Translations under genes and position numbers: made by a program
From: an uncultured Bacteroidales bacterium
GTDB lineage: Bacteria; Bacteroidota; Bacteroidia; Bacteroidales; UBA932
DNA: 64,000 nt
NCBI GenBank assembly: GCA_946410455.1
Contig: CAMKAJ010000004.1
Location: 34,576-98,575, forward strand
Direction of reading: 5' to 3'
Shown: piece after piece, positions 48,546-57,905 of the stretch
Layout of the letters: the number at the start of each line of letters is the position of its first letter
How positions within the stretch are numbered: position 1 is the stretch's first letter
The notes under the pieces: generated by a model
Seen by the model: the letters and a program-made list of their open reading frames with translations, nothing else
Databases searched by the model: none
What the model was told of the DNA's origin: nothing

Positions 48546-49462
48546 CGTTTCAAGAATTTTTCTGCGTCAAGCGCGGCGCGGCAGCCCGATGCGGCAGCAG
48601 TTATGGCCTGACGGTAATGTGGATCCTGAACGTCTCCGGCGGCAAAAACACCTTCTACATTAGTGGCAGAACTGCGTCCGTCGGTAACTATATAGCCAGC
48701 CTCGTCGGTCTTTACCCAGGGGGCGAAGAGTGCCGACTGAGGAGTGTGTCCGATTGCGAGGAAGAAGCCGTCCACGGCAATGTCGAAGACTTCTCCGTCT
48801 TTGCGCTCCAGCCTTGCGCCCGTAACGCCGTTTGCATCTCCCAGCACTTCGCGGGTATTGCAATTCCAGAGGATTTCTATGTTGGGGGTGTTCTTAACCC
48901 TCTCCTGCATGGCTACCGAGGCCCTGAGGGCATCGCGGCGCACAATCATGTAAACCTTGCGGCAGAGCCCTGCGAGGTAGCTGGCCTCTTCGCATGCGGT
49001 GTCGCCTCCGCCCACTACGGCAACGTCTTTCTTGCGGTAGAAGAAACCGTCGCAAGTAGCGCAGGCAGAGACTCCGAGCCCACGGAACTTTATCTCTGAA
49101 GGGAGTCCGAGGTAGCGGGCCGTGGCGCCGGTGGCTATGATGAGGCACTCAGCTTCTATTTCCGTGCTGCCGTCTATAGTAAGCTTGAAGGGTCTTGACG
49201 ACAGGTCGGCGGCAGTAACTGCACCCCTGCGGATATCGGCTCCCAGCCGTACGGCCTGCTCGCGCATGTCAGTCATCAAGGCATTAGCATCTACTCCGCC
49301 GGGGTAACCGGGGAAATTCTCTACCACGGTGGTGGTAGTGAGCTGCCCCCCGGGCTGGAGCCCCTCATAGAGAACAGGGGAGAGGGCGGCGCGGGACGCG
49401 TAAATCGCTGCAGTATAACCTGCAGGCCCTCCGCCTATTATTAAGCATCTGATTTTCTCCAT
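48542..49462 (-). CDS. trxB: Thioredoxin-disulfide reductase
   Basis: 'IIGGGPAGYTAAIYASRA', 'CATCDGFFYRKKDVAVVGGGDTACEEA', 'GVFAAGDVQDPHYRQAITAA'. Confidence 0.96.
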   Translation of the reverse strand: MEKIRCLIIGGGPAGYTAAIYASRAALSPVLYEGLQPGGQLTTTTVVENFPGYPGGVDANALMTDMREQAVRLGADIRRGAVTAADLSSRPFKLTIDGSTEIEAECLIIATGATARYLGLPSEIKFRGLGVSACATCDGFFYRKKDVAVVGGGDTACEEASYLAGLCRKVYMIVRRDALRASVAMQERVKNTPNIEILWNCNTREVLGDANGVTGARLERKDGEVFDIAVDGFFLAIGHTPQSALFAPWVKTDEAGYIVTDGRSSATNVEGVFAAGDVQDPHYRQAITAAASGCRAALDAEKFLKR

Positions 49463-50677
49463 CTATCGAATAATTGAAATTGTATTGTCTGCGTTGTATT
49501 TGAGCCTGCGGACTGCTGTATTAGTCTTTCCGGTGTAATCAAAGCGGAAGTCGGTCTGCAGGCCGATGCCTGCGGTAAAGGGCAGCTCTGCTGGCCACAG
49601 GTCGGGATCTTGCTGCACCAGAGGGGCAAAGTAATTCAGCAGGTCGTAGCCCTGTAAGGCCCAGCGCCCGGGCTCTCCCTTGAAGAGTTTCCGGTAGGTC
49701 TGCGTGAAGCTGCGTACGCGCTCGTCGTACGGGTCTGCGTAGTAGCTGGCAGTAATTCGGGCAGATGCGGCATGAAGACTTTCTGCCTCCAGGTCTGCGA
49801 TACCACGGAGCCTTGAGGTGCTGTAAACAATATTGTTTCCGCCCTTGAGGTTCATGAGCGCGATTTCTCTGATGGCAGCGCTGCAGAACTCGTCGTTCTC
49901 TGAGGCCATCACAAAACGGCAATTGCCCTGCGCGCCTTCTTCGAACGATGCTGCTGAGGATGAAATGACGTATTCTATCCCACGCTCTCCGAGCTGCCAG
50001 GCAAGGCGCGAAACCACCTCGCCGTCTGCCTCGGCCTCGTTCTTGAGCAGCACAACCTTATCTTCTGCGAGCAGGTCTTCCGCGAGCCAGCTTACCAGCG
50101 CGTCAACCTGGGCTTCCCAGCCTGCAGGAGCTTGAATTACGTTGAAATGCTCTGTGAGGCGGGCTACTTTAGGGTCCAGCGGCGACACAAGGTACTTGCC
50201 GGGCGCCCTGGGAATCATGTAATCCATCTCTTCCAGGCTCACCGGGCCGACGATAAGGCTGCACTCAGCTATATCTGAGGCGGACGGCAGGCCGAGGCTT
50301 GAATCGAAGACATCTATCTGTAATCTGTGTTCCTCTGAACTATGCTCAGATGCCGCAAGCAAGGCTCCGCAATAGAAATCCAGGAAGTTGCTGTTTGGCG
50401 TATCGCTGCTCTTGAATGGAAGAATCAGGGCGAGCCGGGTTACGGTCCAATATGGAACTGCCGTGGTGTCTGCGGGCACAATTGAGAGCAGGCTGTCCTG
50501 TACTGCGGCCAGGCGCGTGCTGTCTGCGGCAACGGCCACAAAGGTGCTGTCTGCGGGGCCTGCATGCGAGGCGCTGTCCTGCCTCTCCCGGCCTCCGGGG
50601 AACAGAAACCACTGGGCCTGCGCCCCTGTGTGGAACAGCATAACCATAACAAGCGCTGCAACAATATATCTTCTCAT
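49463..50677 (-). CDS. Exported type-1 periplasmic-binding-fold protein
   Basis: Signal peptide 'MRRYIVAALVMVMLFHTGAQA'; 'TRLALILPFKSSDTPNSNFLDFYCGALLAAS' then PBP-I-like fold. Start placed at 50677 (ATGA overlap with upstream gene) rather than the longer track start. Confidence 0.7.
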   Translation of the reverse strand: MRRYIVAALVMVMLFHTGAQAQWFLFPGGRERQDSASHAGPADSTFVAVAADSTRLAAVQDSLLSIVPADTTAVPYWTVTRLALILPFKSSDTPNSNFLDFYCGALLAASEHSSEEHRLQIDVFDSSLGLPSASDIAECSLIVGPVSLEEMDYMIPRAPGKYLVSPLDPKVARLTEHFNVIQAPAGWEAQVDALVSWLAEDLLAEDKVVLLKNEAEADGEVVSRLAWQLGERGIEYVISSSAASFEEGAQGNCRFVMASENDEFCSAAIREIALMNLKGGNNIVYSTSRLRGIADLEAESLHAASARITASYYADPYDERVRSFTQTYRKLFKGEPGRWALQGYDLLNYFAPLVQQDPDLWPAELPFTAGIGLQTDFRFDYTGKTNTAVRRLKYNADNTISIIR

Positions 50678-51795
50678 AACGTCTCGATAAAGCCAGTCAG
50701 TCCCTTGCAGAATTCGGACCAAGACAGGCGATTCTTCTCTTTGAGTATGTTCTTGTGGCATTCTTCCCTCAGCCCGGGTGTGCCGAAGAAGCGGAGTACC
50801 CCTTCTCTGACGCAATCAGGTTGTGCCTTTGCTACCACCAGTCCAGTGCCGCTGCCTTCTATGCTGCGCTTAAGGGCGCCGGTGTCGGTAACAATCATGG
50901 GAACCTCGAAATGGGTGGCGAGAGCTCCAACTCCGCTCTGGGTAGCGCTGCGGTATGGGAGTACCACTGCGTCTGCCGCGCTGAAGTAGTATTTTACCTC
51001 GGAATCTGCTATGTATCTGCAGAACAGATGGATACGCTCTTTCCTCGGACATCTGTCGATAAGCTCTGCGTACTCGTTCCAGCTGCCGTAAGGCTCTCCG
51101 GCCACCACTAACTGGTAGTCGTCCGGCAAGCTGCCGAAGGCCTCCAGAAGTATGTCGAGCCCTTTGTATTTGCGGATGAGTCCGAAGAAGAGCAGGGTCT
51201 TGCGGCTTTCGTCCAAGCCCAGCTGCGCTCGTGCTTCGCTCCTGGACAGTTTGTCTCCGAAGTGGGTATAAAGCGGGTGGGGGAGAGTGGCATAGCGGGC
51301 GTCCGCTTTCCATTTGAGGAGGTCCCCGGCCACTTCCTGGCTAAGGGTAACGCAGCCATTGACGGCCTTGAGGAACCATTGCGTAAGAGGCTTGTCAAAG
51401 AAATGCTGCTCGTGCGGAATCACGTTGTCCATGATTGCTACTACTTTGCATTTGCCTCTGAGCTTGCGCGCTACGCTCCCGAGTGAAGGGGCAAACCAGG
51501 ACATCCAGTAACGTACTATCAGCACGTCGGCACCCCAGTCTATTATGGCTCTTGCGGTTTTGCCCCAGGTAAACGGATTGACCGTGCTCAGCAGAGCCTC
51601 AGACTCTACGGGCACGGCCGTGTCTCCTTCTTCTACGTACTGTGTCTTTCCAGGAAACAGCAGGTCGGGGTACTGGGTGGTAAAGTTGAATGCTTTGACC
51701 GTATGCGTTTTGCTCAGTTCGTTAAGCAGGCTTGCATTGAACTGGGCGACCCCTCCTCTGAAAGGATAGAAACAGGACAGTAGGGCTATTTTCAA
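50674..51795 (-). CDS. Glycosyltransferase family 4-like
   Basis: 'RGGVAQFNASLLNEL', 'LLFFGLIRKYKGLDILLEAF', 'VVLPYRSATQSGVGALA'. Confidence 0.88.
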   Translation of the reverse strand: MKIALLSCFYPFRGGVAQFNASLLNELSKTHTVKAFNFTTQYPDLLFPGKTQYVEEGDTAVPVESEALLSTVNPFTWGKTARAIIDWGADVLIVRYWMSWFAPSLGSVARKLRGKCKVVAIMDNVIPHEQHFFDKPLTQWFLKAVNGCVTLSQEVAGDLLKWKADARYATLPHPLYTHFGDKLSRSEARAQLGLDESRKTLLFFGLIRKYKGLDILLEAFGSLPDDYQLVVAGEPYGSWNEYAELIDRCPRKERIHLFCRYIADSEVKYYFSAADAVVLPYRSATQSGVGALATHFEVPMIVTDTGALKRSIEGSGTGLVVAKAQPDCVREGVLRFFGTPGLREECHKNILKEKNRLSWSEFCKGLTGFIETL

Positions 51796-52385
51796 TTGCT
51801 CTTGCTCTTGACGTATGCGGCGTTCAGGCCCTCAAGAAGCTCGTCGGTGATGTCCAGAGACTCGTCTGCGACAGCTACGGGAGCGGGCAGGATGTCACCC
51901 TGAGTGGTAAGAATCATGGCGTAGCCCTTCTCGGCGTTGAACTCGTCCAGATAGGTCTTGATGGCATCTGCAATCTGGTTCATCATAACCTGCTGCTCCT
52001 CAGCGATTTCCTGCTGCTTCTGGGCGGCATACTGCTGGAAGCTGTTCTGCTGGTCCTGAAGTTTCTTGCTCTGGATTTCGGCAACAGACTGGGTCATGAG
52101 TCCCTTGTTGATTTTGTCCTGGAAAGCCTTGATATCTTTCTCGAGCTTGGTGCCCCTGCGGTTGACCTCCTGGTTGATGCTGTTGACCTTGGTCTCTGCG
52201 ACGCTGCGGAGGTCGTTGGCCATATCGTATTCGTTTAGTACGCGGTCGAGGTTGAAGTAAACGATGGAACCTGCTGCAACTGCGCTTTCACCCTCGGTCT
52301 TGGGTGCGGGAGCGTTGTTGGCGTTGCATCCGCTGAGTGCGGCGAGAAGTGCTGTGGCGAGAACGCCTGCAAAAATCTTTTTCAT
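51792..52385 (-). CDS. OmpH/Skp-like protein with a lipoprotein signal
   Basis: 'LLAALSGCNANN' lipobox; 'IVYFNLDRVLNEYDMANDLRSV...KLQDQQNSFQQYAAQKQQEI' coiled coil. Confidence 0.85.
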   Translation of the reverse strand: MKKIFAGVLATALLAALSGCNANNAPAPKTEGESAVAAGSIVYFNLDRVLNEYDMANDLRSVAETKVNSINQEVNRRGTKLEKDIKAFQDKINKGLMTQSVAEIQSKKLQDQQNSFQQYAAQKQQEIAEEQQVMMNQIADAIKTYLDEFNAEKGYAMILTTQGDILPAPVAVADESLDITDELLEGLNAAYVKSKSN

Positions 52386-52426
52386 TTTATTTGTGTATTT
52401 TCTTAAGTTGCAAACTGCAAATTTAA

Positions 52427-53146
52427 CTAAATTTTCCGAATCTCTCCCAGATAGGCGGCTATTGTGCGCTCCAGGCCCATGTAGAGGGCGTCGCAGATAA
52501 GGGCGTGCCCAATAGAAACCTCGTCCGTCCAGGGTATCGTGTGAATAAAGTAGGCCAGGTTCTCAAGGCTGAGGTCGTGCCCCGCATTTAGGCCCAGTCC
52601 GCATTCGCGGGCGGCAAGGGCTGCCTGCAAATAAGGGGCTACGGCGCTCTCTGGGCCGGAGGCGTAATTTGCGGCGTAAGCTGCCGTATAGAGCTCAACT
52701 CTGTCTGCTCCGCATGCTGCGGCTCCTCGCACCATCGCAGGGTCTGGATCTACGAATACGGAAACCCTGATGCCGAGCTCCTTGAACCTGGCGCAGATGT
52801 GCGTGAGGAAGTCTTTGTGTGCAATGGTATCCCAACCTGCGTCGGACGTAAGGGCGTTCTCTGAGTCTGGCACAAGGGTTACCTGCGCGGGCCGTATTTC
52901 TTCTACCAGTTCGCAGAAGCGGGGAACTGGATTCCCTTCTATGTTGAACTCGGTGCTCAAAATGGGCTTGAGGGCATACACATCGGTGTAGCGTATGTGC
53001 CTCTGGTCTGGCCGGGGATGAACAGTGATACCCTGGGCCCCCCAGCGCTCGCAGTCGAGAGCCGCTTTGAGCAGGTCGGGCATGTTGCCGCCGCGTGCAT
53101 TGCGCAGGGTAGCTATCTTGTTGATGTTTACGCTTAGTCTGGTCAT
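52427..53146 (-). CDS. pdxJ: Pyridoxine 5'-phosphate synthase
   Basis: '[49 protein letters not shown]', '[15 protein letters not shown]'. Start at MTRLSVN. Confidence 0.96.
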   Translation of the reverse strand: MTRLSVNINKIATLRNARGGNMPDLLKAALDCERWGAQGITVHPRPDQRHIRYTDVYALKPILSTEFNIEGNPVPRFCELVEEIRPAQVTLVPDSENALTSDAGWDTIAHKDFLTHICARFKELGIRVSVFVDPDPAMVRGAAACGADRVELYTAAYAANYASGPESAVAPYLQAALAARECGLGLNAGHDLSLENLAYFIHTIPWTDEVSIGHALICDALYMGLERTIAAYLGEIRKI

Positions 53147-53152
53147 AGACTG

Positions 53153-53181
53153 CAAATATATCAAAAAATGTGCTAAATTCG
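53153..53181. promoter_or_regulatory. Divergent pdxJ/nadK promoter region (TATATTTG on minus 53153..53160; TAAATTCG on plus 53174..53181)
   Basis: Two back-to-back -7-like boxes 13 nt apart between ATGs at 53146 (-) and 53191 (+). Confidence 0.5.
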
Positions 53182-53190
53182 CAGGTTGTA

Positions 53191-54009
53191 ATGAAACTCG
53201 CGTACTATATAAAGGACAGTAGTCTGGAACTTGATTCGAGAGTGCTTGAATTGCTCGCCGGTCTTGGTGCCGCCGGCTTCGAGGTTTGCCCCGTGAGGGT
53301 AAAGGAAGACGTGCCCGATGGGACCGAGATGTTGCTGAGTTTCGGTGGAGACGGCACCTATCTTTCGGCGGCGGCCCTTTCGTACTCTGTGGGTCTTCCT
53401 GTGCTGGGAGTCAACTTCGGCCGGCTGGGATTCCTTTCCGAGCATAGGCCGGAAGCCGTGATTGCTGCCTTGAGCGAGGGGGATTATACAATTGAAAAGA
53501 GGGGAATGCTCCGGGCAGAGGGCTGGTGCCTTGCAGACGGGCCCCAGATGGCACTTAACGAAGTGTGCGTGCTGAGGCAGGGAACTGCAATGCTAGGCAT
53601 AGATGTGAGCGTGGATTCCAGGCCTCTTCCGACGTACTGGGCGGACGGCCTGCTGGTTGCTACGAGTTCTGGCTCCACCGCTTATTCTCTCAGCGCCGGC
53701 GGCCCTATCTGCATGCCCGATGCCAGAGTGCTGATTATCGCTCCCGTAGCCCCGCACAACCTCAACGTACGTCCTTTGGTGGTACCTGATACTGCCGACG
53801 TGCGCATTTCTTTCCAATCGCGTGACAAGGAGCTTAGGCTCACGGTGGATGACAGAGGCTACAGCATCCCGTCCAGTTCGCAGATCAGCGTCCGTGCCGT
53901 GCCCGAAGCGCTGGAGCGGGTGGTTCTGGGTGGCTCCAATTTTATAGAGGCATTGCGCGCCAGGCTGCTCTGGGGCAGGGATGTAAGAAACGCCAACGAA
54001 CAAGTATGA
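53191..54009 (+). CDS. nadK: NAD kinase
   Basis: '[14 protein letters not shown]', '[12 protein letters not shown]', '[17 protein letters not shown]'. Confidence 0.96.
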   Translation: MKLAYYIKDSSLELDSRVLELLAGLGAAGFEVCPVRVKEDVPDGTEMLLSFGGDGTYLSAAALSYSVGLPVLGVNFGRLGFLSEHRPEAVIAALSEGDYTIEKRGMLRAEGWCLADGPQMALNEVCVLRQGTAMLGIDVSVDSRPLPTYWADGLLVATSSGSTAYSLSAGGPICMPDARVLIIAPVAPHNLNVRPLVVPDTADVRISFQSRDKELRLTVDDRGYSIPSSSQISVRAVPEALERVVLGGSNFIEALRARLLWGRDVRNANEQV

Positions 54010-54680
54010 TAGAGATATTACCGCAACACGTTACGTTCATCATGGACGGCAACGGCCGTTGGGCAAAGCAACGCGGCAAAGAACGCCTGTACGGCCATTT
54101 CGAGGGCGTAGAAAGCGTGCGCTCCGTTTTGAGTACCAGCGTAGAGATGGGCATTAAGTACGTGTCTTTTTTCGCTTTTTCAGAGGAGAACTGGAACCGG
54201 TCGCCGGAAGAGGTGGGTGGCCTTATGGACCTGATGCTCAAATCTATGAAAGCGGAGTTGGACACCTTCCTTAATAATGGGGTGCGGTTCAAAGTGATAG
54301 GCAATAAGGCCCGACTGCCAGAGTCGCTGAACGAGGGCATAGACGAACTGGAGACTCTTACGGCCCATTGCTCCCGCACGACTGCAATTATCTTTGTGAG
54401 CTACAGCGGCAAGTGGGATTTGCAGCAGGCTGCCTCCCGTATGGCCGCCGACGGTGCTCATGAGCTGGAGCCCTATCTTGCAACAGCCGGAATTCCTGAT
54501 CCGGATCTCATGATTCGCACTTCCGGAGAGAAGCGCATCAGCAATTATATGCTTTGGCAACTCGCTTATACAGAATTTGTGTTCGTTGATACACTTTGGC
54601 CTGATTTTAGAAAGCAGGAGTACCTGGCCGCGCTGGAAGAGTATGCTTCCCGGGACAGACGTTTCGGAAAAGTCAAATAA
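54006..54680 (+). CDS. uppS: Undecaprenyl diphosphate synthase
   Basis: 'HVTFIMDGNGRWAKQRG', 'FFAFSEENWNRSPEEV', 'DLMIRTSGEKRISNYMLWQLAYTEFVF'. Confidence 0.97.
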   Translation: MIEILPQHVTFIMDGNGRWAKQRGKERLYGHFEGVESVRSVLSTSVEMGIKYVSFFAFSEENWNRSPEEVGGLMDLMLKSMKAELDTFLNNGVRFKVIGNKARLPESLNEGIDELETLTAHCSRTTAIIFVSYSGKWDLQQAASRMAADGAHELEPYLATAGIPDPDLMIRTSGEKRISNYMLWQLAYTEFVFVDTLWPDFRKQEYLAALEEYASRDRRFGKVK

Positions 54681-54685
54681 TTCCG

Positions 54686-54693
54686 TATATTTG
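54686..54693 (+). promoter_or_regulatory. -7 box (TATATTTG) for bamA
   Basis: Exact TAnnTTTG, 18 nt before ATG 54712. Confidence 0.5.
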
Positions 54694-54711
54694 CGAACTT
54701 ATCGGTAGAAG

Positions 54712-57309
54712 ATGACGAAAAGATATATAGTTGTCCTTTTTGTTTTGCTGGCATCCTGCCTTTTGAGAGCGCAGGACCGCAATGTAGAGATAGATTACAC
54801 GCATCCCAAAAAGTATATCGTGGGAGGCGTGAGCGTAGAGGGCAACAACTACTTCAGTTCCCAGCAGATAATCCAGCTTACGGGCATGCAGAAGGGCATG
54901 GAACTCACCGTTCCGAGCGACGATGTGTCCGGAATAGTGCGCCGTCTGTGGCTTCAGAGGTATTTCGAAGATGTATCCCTCGTTATCGACCACCTAAGCG
55001 AAAATGCCGATTCCGCATTCTTCAAGGTCATCATAAAGGAGCGTCCGAGGGTGTCCCGCTGGACTTTCTCCGGCATCAAGTCGGGTGACAAGAAGGAGCT
55101 CCAGGACCGTCTGAACCTGCGCCGTGGCGGAGAGTTCTCGGAATATGTAGAGAAGACATCTGCCGATATTATCAAACGCTACTACGCTGAGAAGGGATTT
55201 ATTAACGCCAAGGTGACTGCGGAAGTGCAGAAAGATTCCATCGTGCGCAATGCCATCCGCGTGAACTTTGCAATTGACAGGGGAGACAAGGTGCGTATCA
55301 AAGACATCAACTTCATAGGCAACGACCACGTGAGCGACTTCAAGCTGGCCCGTTCTATGAAGAAAACCAAGTCTAACAAGATATACAACTTCTTCAGCAG
55401 CAAGAAGTTCAACGAGAAAGAGTACATCAACGACAAGAAGGCCGTAATATCGGCTTTCAACGAGGCCGGATACCGCGACGCCCGCCTTGTGCGCGATTCC
55501 GTATATTACATAGAACCCAAGAAGCTTGCCATCGACTTGGTGTTTGACGAGGGCGACCAGTATTTCTTCCGCGACATCACCTGGACTGGTAATTCGGTAT
55601 ATACTACTGATGCTCTCAATGAGGTGCTGCAGGTCAAGAAGGGCGACGTTTACGATGTGGTCTCCATGGAGAAGCGCCTGTATGGCGGTGGCAAGCAGAC
55701 AGATATGGACGTATCTAAGCTATACCGCGACTACGGTTATCTTTTCTTCAACGTAACTCCGGTGGAGACCAATATCCAGAACGACTCTGTTGACGTGGAG
55801 CTCCGTATCTCAGAAGGTAAGCAGGCAACGCTCAATAACATCATTATCAACGGCAACGACCTTACCAGCGAGAAGGTGGTGCGCAGGCAGGTATTCACCC
55901 GCCCGGGCTACTTGTTCCGTCAGTCCGACTTCGAGCGCTCTATCCGTGAAATCGCTTCGCTTGGCCAGTTTGATCCCGAGGCGATTGCCGATCCTAATTC
56001 CGGATACACCATCCTCCCTAACCAGCTCAATAACACCGTAGATATCATCTACAACGTTACCGAGAAGCCTTCCAGCCAGCTGGAGCTTTCCGGAGGCTGG
56101 GGAGCCAATACTTTTGTGGCTACCGTGGGTGTGAGCTTTAATAACTTCTCCACGCACAGGTTCTTCGACAAGAGCGCATGGAGGCCCGTGCCACTCGGCG
56201 ATGCCCAGAACCTGGCCTTCCGGTTCCAGACCAATGGCCGGTACTACACGGCGCTCACCGCAAGCTTTGTGGAGCCCTGGCTCTTCGGCAAGAAGCCTAC
56301 GTCGCTCAACCTCTCCGGCTATTACACCCGTTACACCAATTCCAATCTGTGGCTCGGTATCTTGAGCAACGACCAGCAGATGGAGGTCTTCGGTGCATCT
56401 GCGTCGCTGGGTAACCGCCTCAAGTGGCCCGACAACTACTTCGTGCTGTACAACGGACTCAGCTGGCAGACCTACCGCCTTAAGAACTGGACGGGCTACG
56501 GATTCATCTTCGATACCGGTATCTCGCACAATATCAGCTATACCGTGAACCTCATGAGGAATTCTACCGATCAGCAGATATATCCCCGCTCCGGTTCGGA
56601 TTTCTCGCTCTCTCTGGCGCTTACCCCTCCGTTCTCGCTCTTCCGCAACTGGGATTACGGCCCGGACGGCCAGAAGATTACCACGCGCAACGGCAAGCCC
56701 ATTACCCCCAAGGATGTGCAGTACGACAACTGGACTGTGCAGCAGCGCTACAAGTGGATAGAGTACCATAAATGGAAGTTCTCTGGGACCACTTACATCA
56801 AGCCGTTCAGCAGTCTTGACTTTGTGATTATGACTCGTGCGCAGTTCGGCTATCTGGGATATTACAACCGCAACTGGGGGTATTCTCCTTTCGAGGGCTT
56901 CCTCGTGGGAGGCGACGGAATGTCGGGCTATATGACTTACGGCAACGAGATTATCTCGCTGCGCGGATATACGAACTACAGTCTTACTCCGCAGACTGTT
57001 ACCCCTTACAACACTTCGGGTACTGCGTATTCCGGCAACGTGTATGATAAATTTACTGTGGAACTCCGTTACCCGGTGATTCTACAGCCTTCTTCTACCA
57101 TCTTTGTGCTGGCCTTCCTGGAGGGCGGTAATTGCTGGAGCGACATCCGCGACTTCAATCCCTTCCAGATTAAGCGCAGCGCCGGTGCCGGCGTGCGTAT
57201 CTTCCTGCCGATGATTGGTTTGCTGGGAGTTGACTGGGGCTATGGTTTCGACGCTACCGACGGCACCGGAGGAAGCCAGTTCCACTTTGTTATAGGACAA
57301 CAATTTTAA
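54712..57309 (+). CDS. bamA: Outer membrane protein assembly factor BamA
   Basis: Tandem POTRA repeats, C-terminal Omp85 barrel '...VDWGYGFDATDGTGGSQFHFVIGQQF'. Confidence 0.96.
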   Translation: MTKRYIVVLFVLLASCLLRAQDRNVEIDYTHPKKYIVGGVSVEGNNYFSSQQIIQLTGMQKGMELTVPSDDVSGIVRRLWLQRYFEDVSLVIDHLSENADSAFFKVIIKERPRVSRWTFSGIKSGDKKELQDRLNLRRGGEFSEYVEKTSADIIKRYYAEKGFINAKVTAEVQKDSIVRNAIRVNFAIDRGDKVRIKDINFIGNDHVSDFKLARSMKKTKSNKIYNFFSSKKFNEKEYINDKKAVISAFNEAGYRDARLVRDSVYYIEPKKLAIDLVFDEGDQYFFRDITWTGNSVYTTDALNEVLQVKKGDVYDVVSMEKRLYGGGKQTDMDVSKLYRDYGYLFFNVTPVETNIQNDSVDVELRISEGKQATLNNIIINGNDLTSEKVVRRQVFTRPGYLFRQSDFERSIREIASLGQFDPEAIADPNSGYTILPNQLNNTVDIIYNVTEKPSSQLELSGGWGANTFVATVGVSFNNFSTHRFFDKSAWRPVPLGDAQNLAFRFQTNGRYYTALTASFVEPWLFGKKPTSLNLSGYYTRYTNSNLWLGILSNDQQMEVFGASASLGNRLKWPDNYFVLYNGLSWQTYRLKNWTGYGFIFDTGISHNISYTVNLMRNSTDQQIYPRSGSDFSLSLALTPPFSLFRNWDYGPDGQKITTRNGKPITPKDVQYDNWTVQQRYKWIEYHKWKFSGTTYIKPFSSLDFVIMTRAQFGYLGYYNRNWGYSPFEGFLVGGDGMSGYMTYGNEIISLRGYTNYSLTPQTVTPYNTSGTAYSGNVYDKFTVELRYPVILQPSSTIFVLAFLEGGNCWSDIRDFNPFQIKRSAGAGVRIFLPMIGLLGVDWGYGFDATDGTGGSQFHFVIGQQF

Positions 57310-57320
57310 AGTACGATATT

Positions 57321-57887
57321 ATGAAAAAGATTCTTTTGGTTGCCGCTCTGGCAATTGTGAGTTCAGCGGCATTTGCACAGCAGAAGTTCGCTCATGTCAA
57401 CTTCAGCGAGTTGGTGCAGCTTATGCCCGAGGCAGACCAGGCACGTGCTACCATGGATGCTTCCAGCAAGGAGGCGACCGAAACTTATCAGGCTATGGCC
57501 GAAGAGTGGAATACAAAGTATCAGCAGTATCAGCAGAAGGCTGCCACCTGGACTGCAGCCATTCGTGAGACCAAAGAGAAGGAACTCACCGATATGCAGC
57601 AGAGGATCCAGGAGTTCAACCAGACAGTGCAGGCTGAGCTCCAGCAGCAACAGCAGCAGCTCATGGCTCCCATTTACAAGAAGGCCCAGGAAGCTGTTGA
57701 GAAGCTTGCAAAGGAGGGTGGTTATATCTATGTGATAGACCAGACCACCGCCCTTTATATTGATCCTGCCCAGAGCACAGACCTTACTGGCGCAGCCCGC
57801 AAGGCCCTTTCTATTCCTGACGACAGGACTCTTGAGTCTCTGCAGAAGGAACTTCAGGCACAGGCCGAACAGCAGCAAGCTCAGTAG
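57321..57887 (+). CDS. OmpH/Skp periplasmic chaperone
   Basis: 'QQKFAHVNFSELVQLMPEADQARATMD', coiled coil; directly after bamA. Confidence 0.93.
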   Translation: MKKILLVAALAIVSSAAFAQQKFAHVNFSELVQLMPEADQARATMDASSKEATETYQAMAEEWNTKYQQYQQKAATWTAAIRETKEKELTDMQQRIQEFNQTVQAELQQQQQQLMAPIYKKAQEAVEKLAKEGGYIYVIDQTTALYIDPAQSTDLTGAARKALSIPDDRTLESLQKELQAQAEQQQAQ

Positions 57888-57905
57888 TTAATACAATCAC
57901 ATAAG

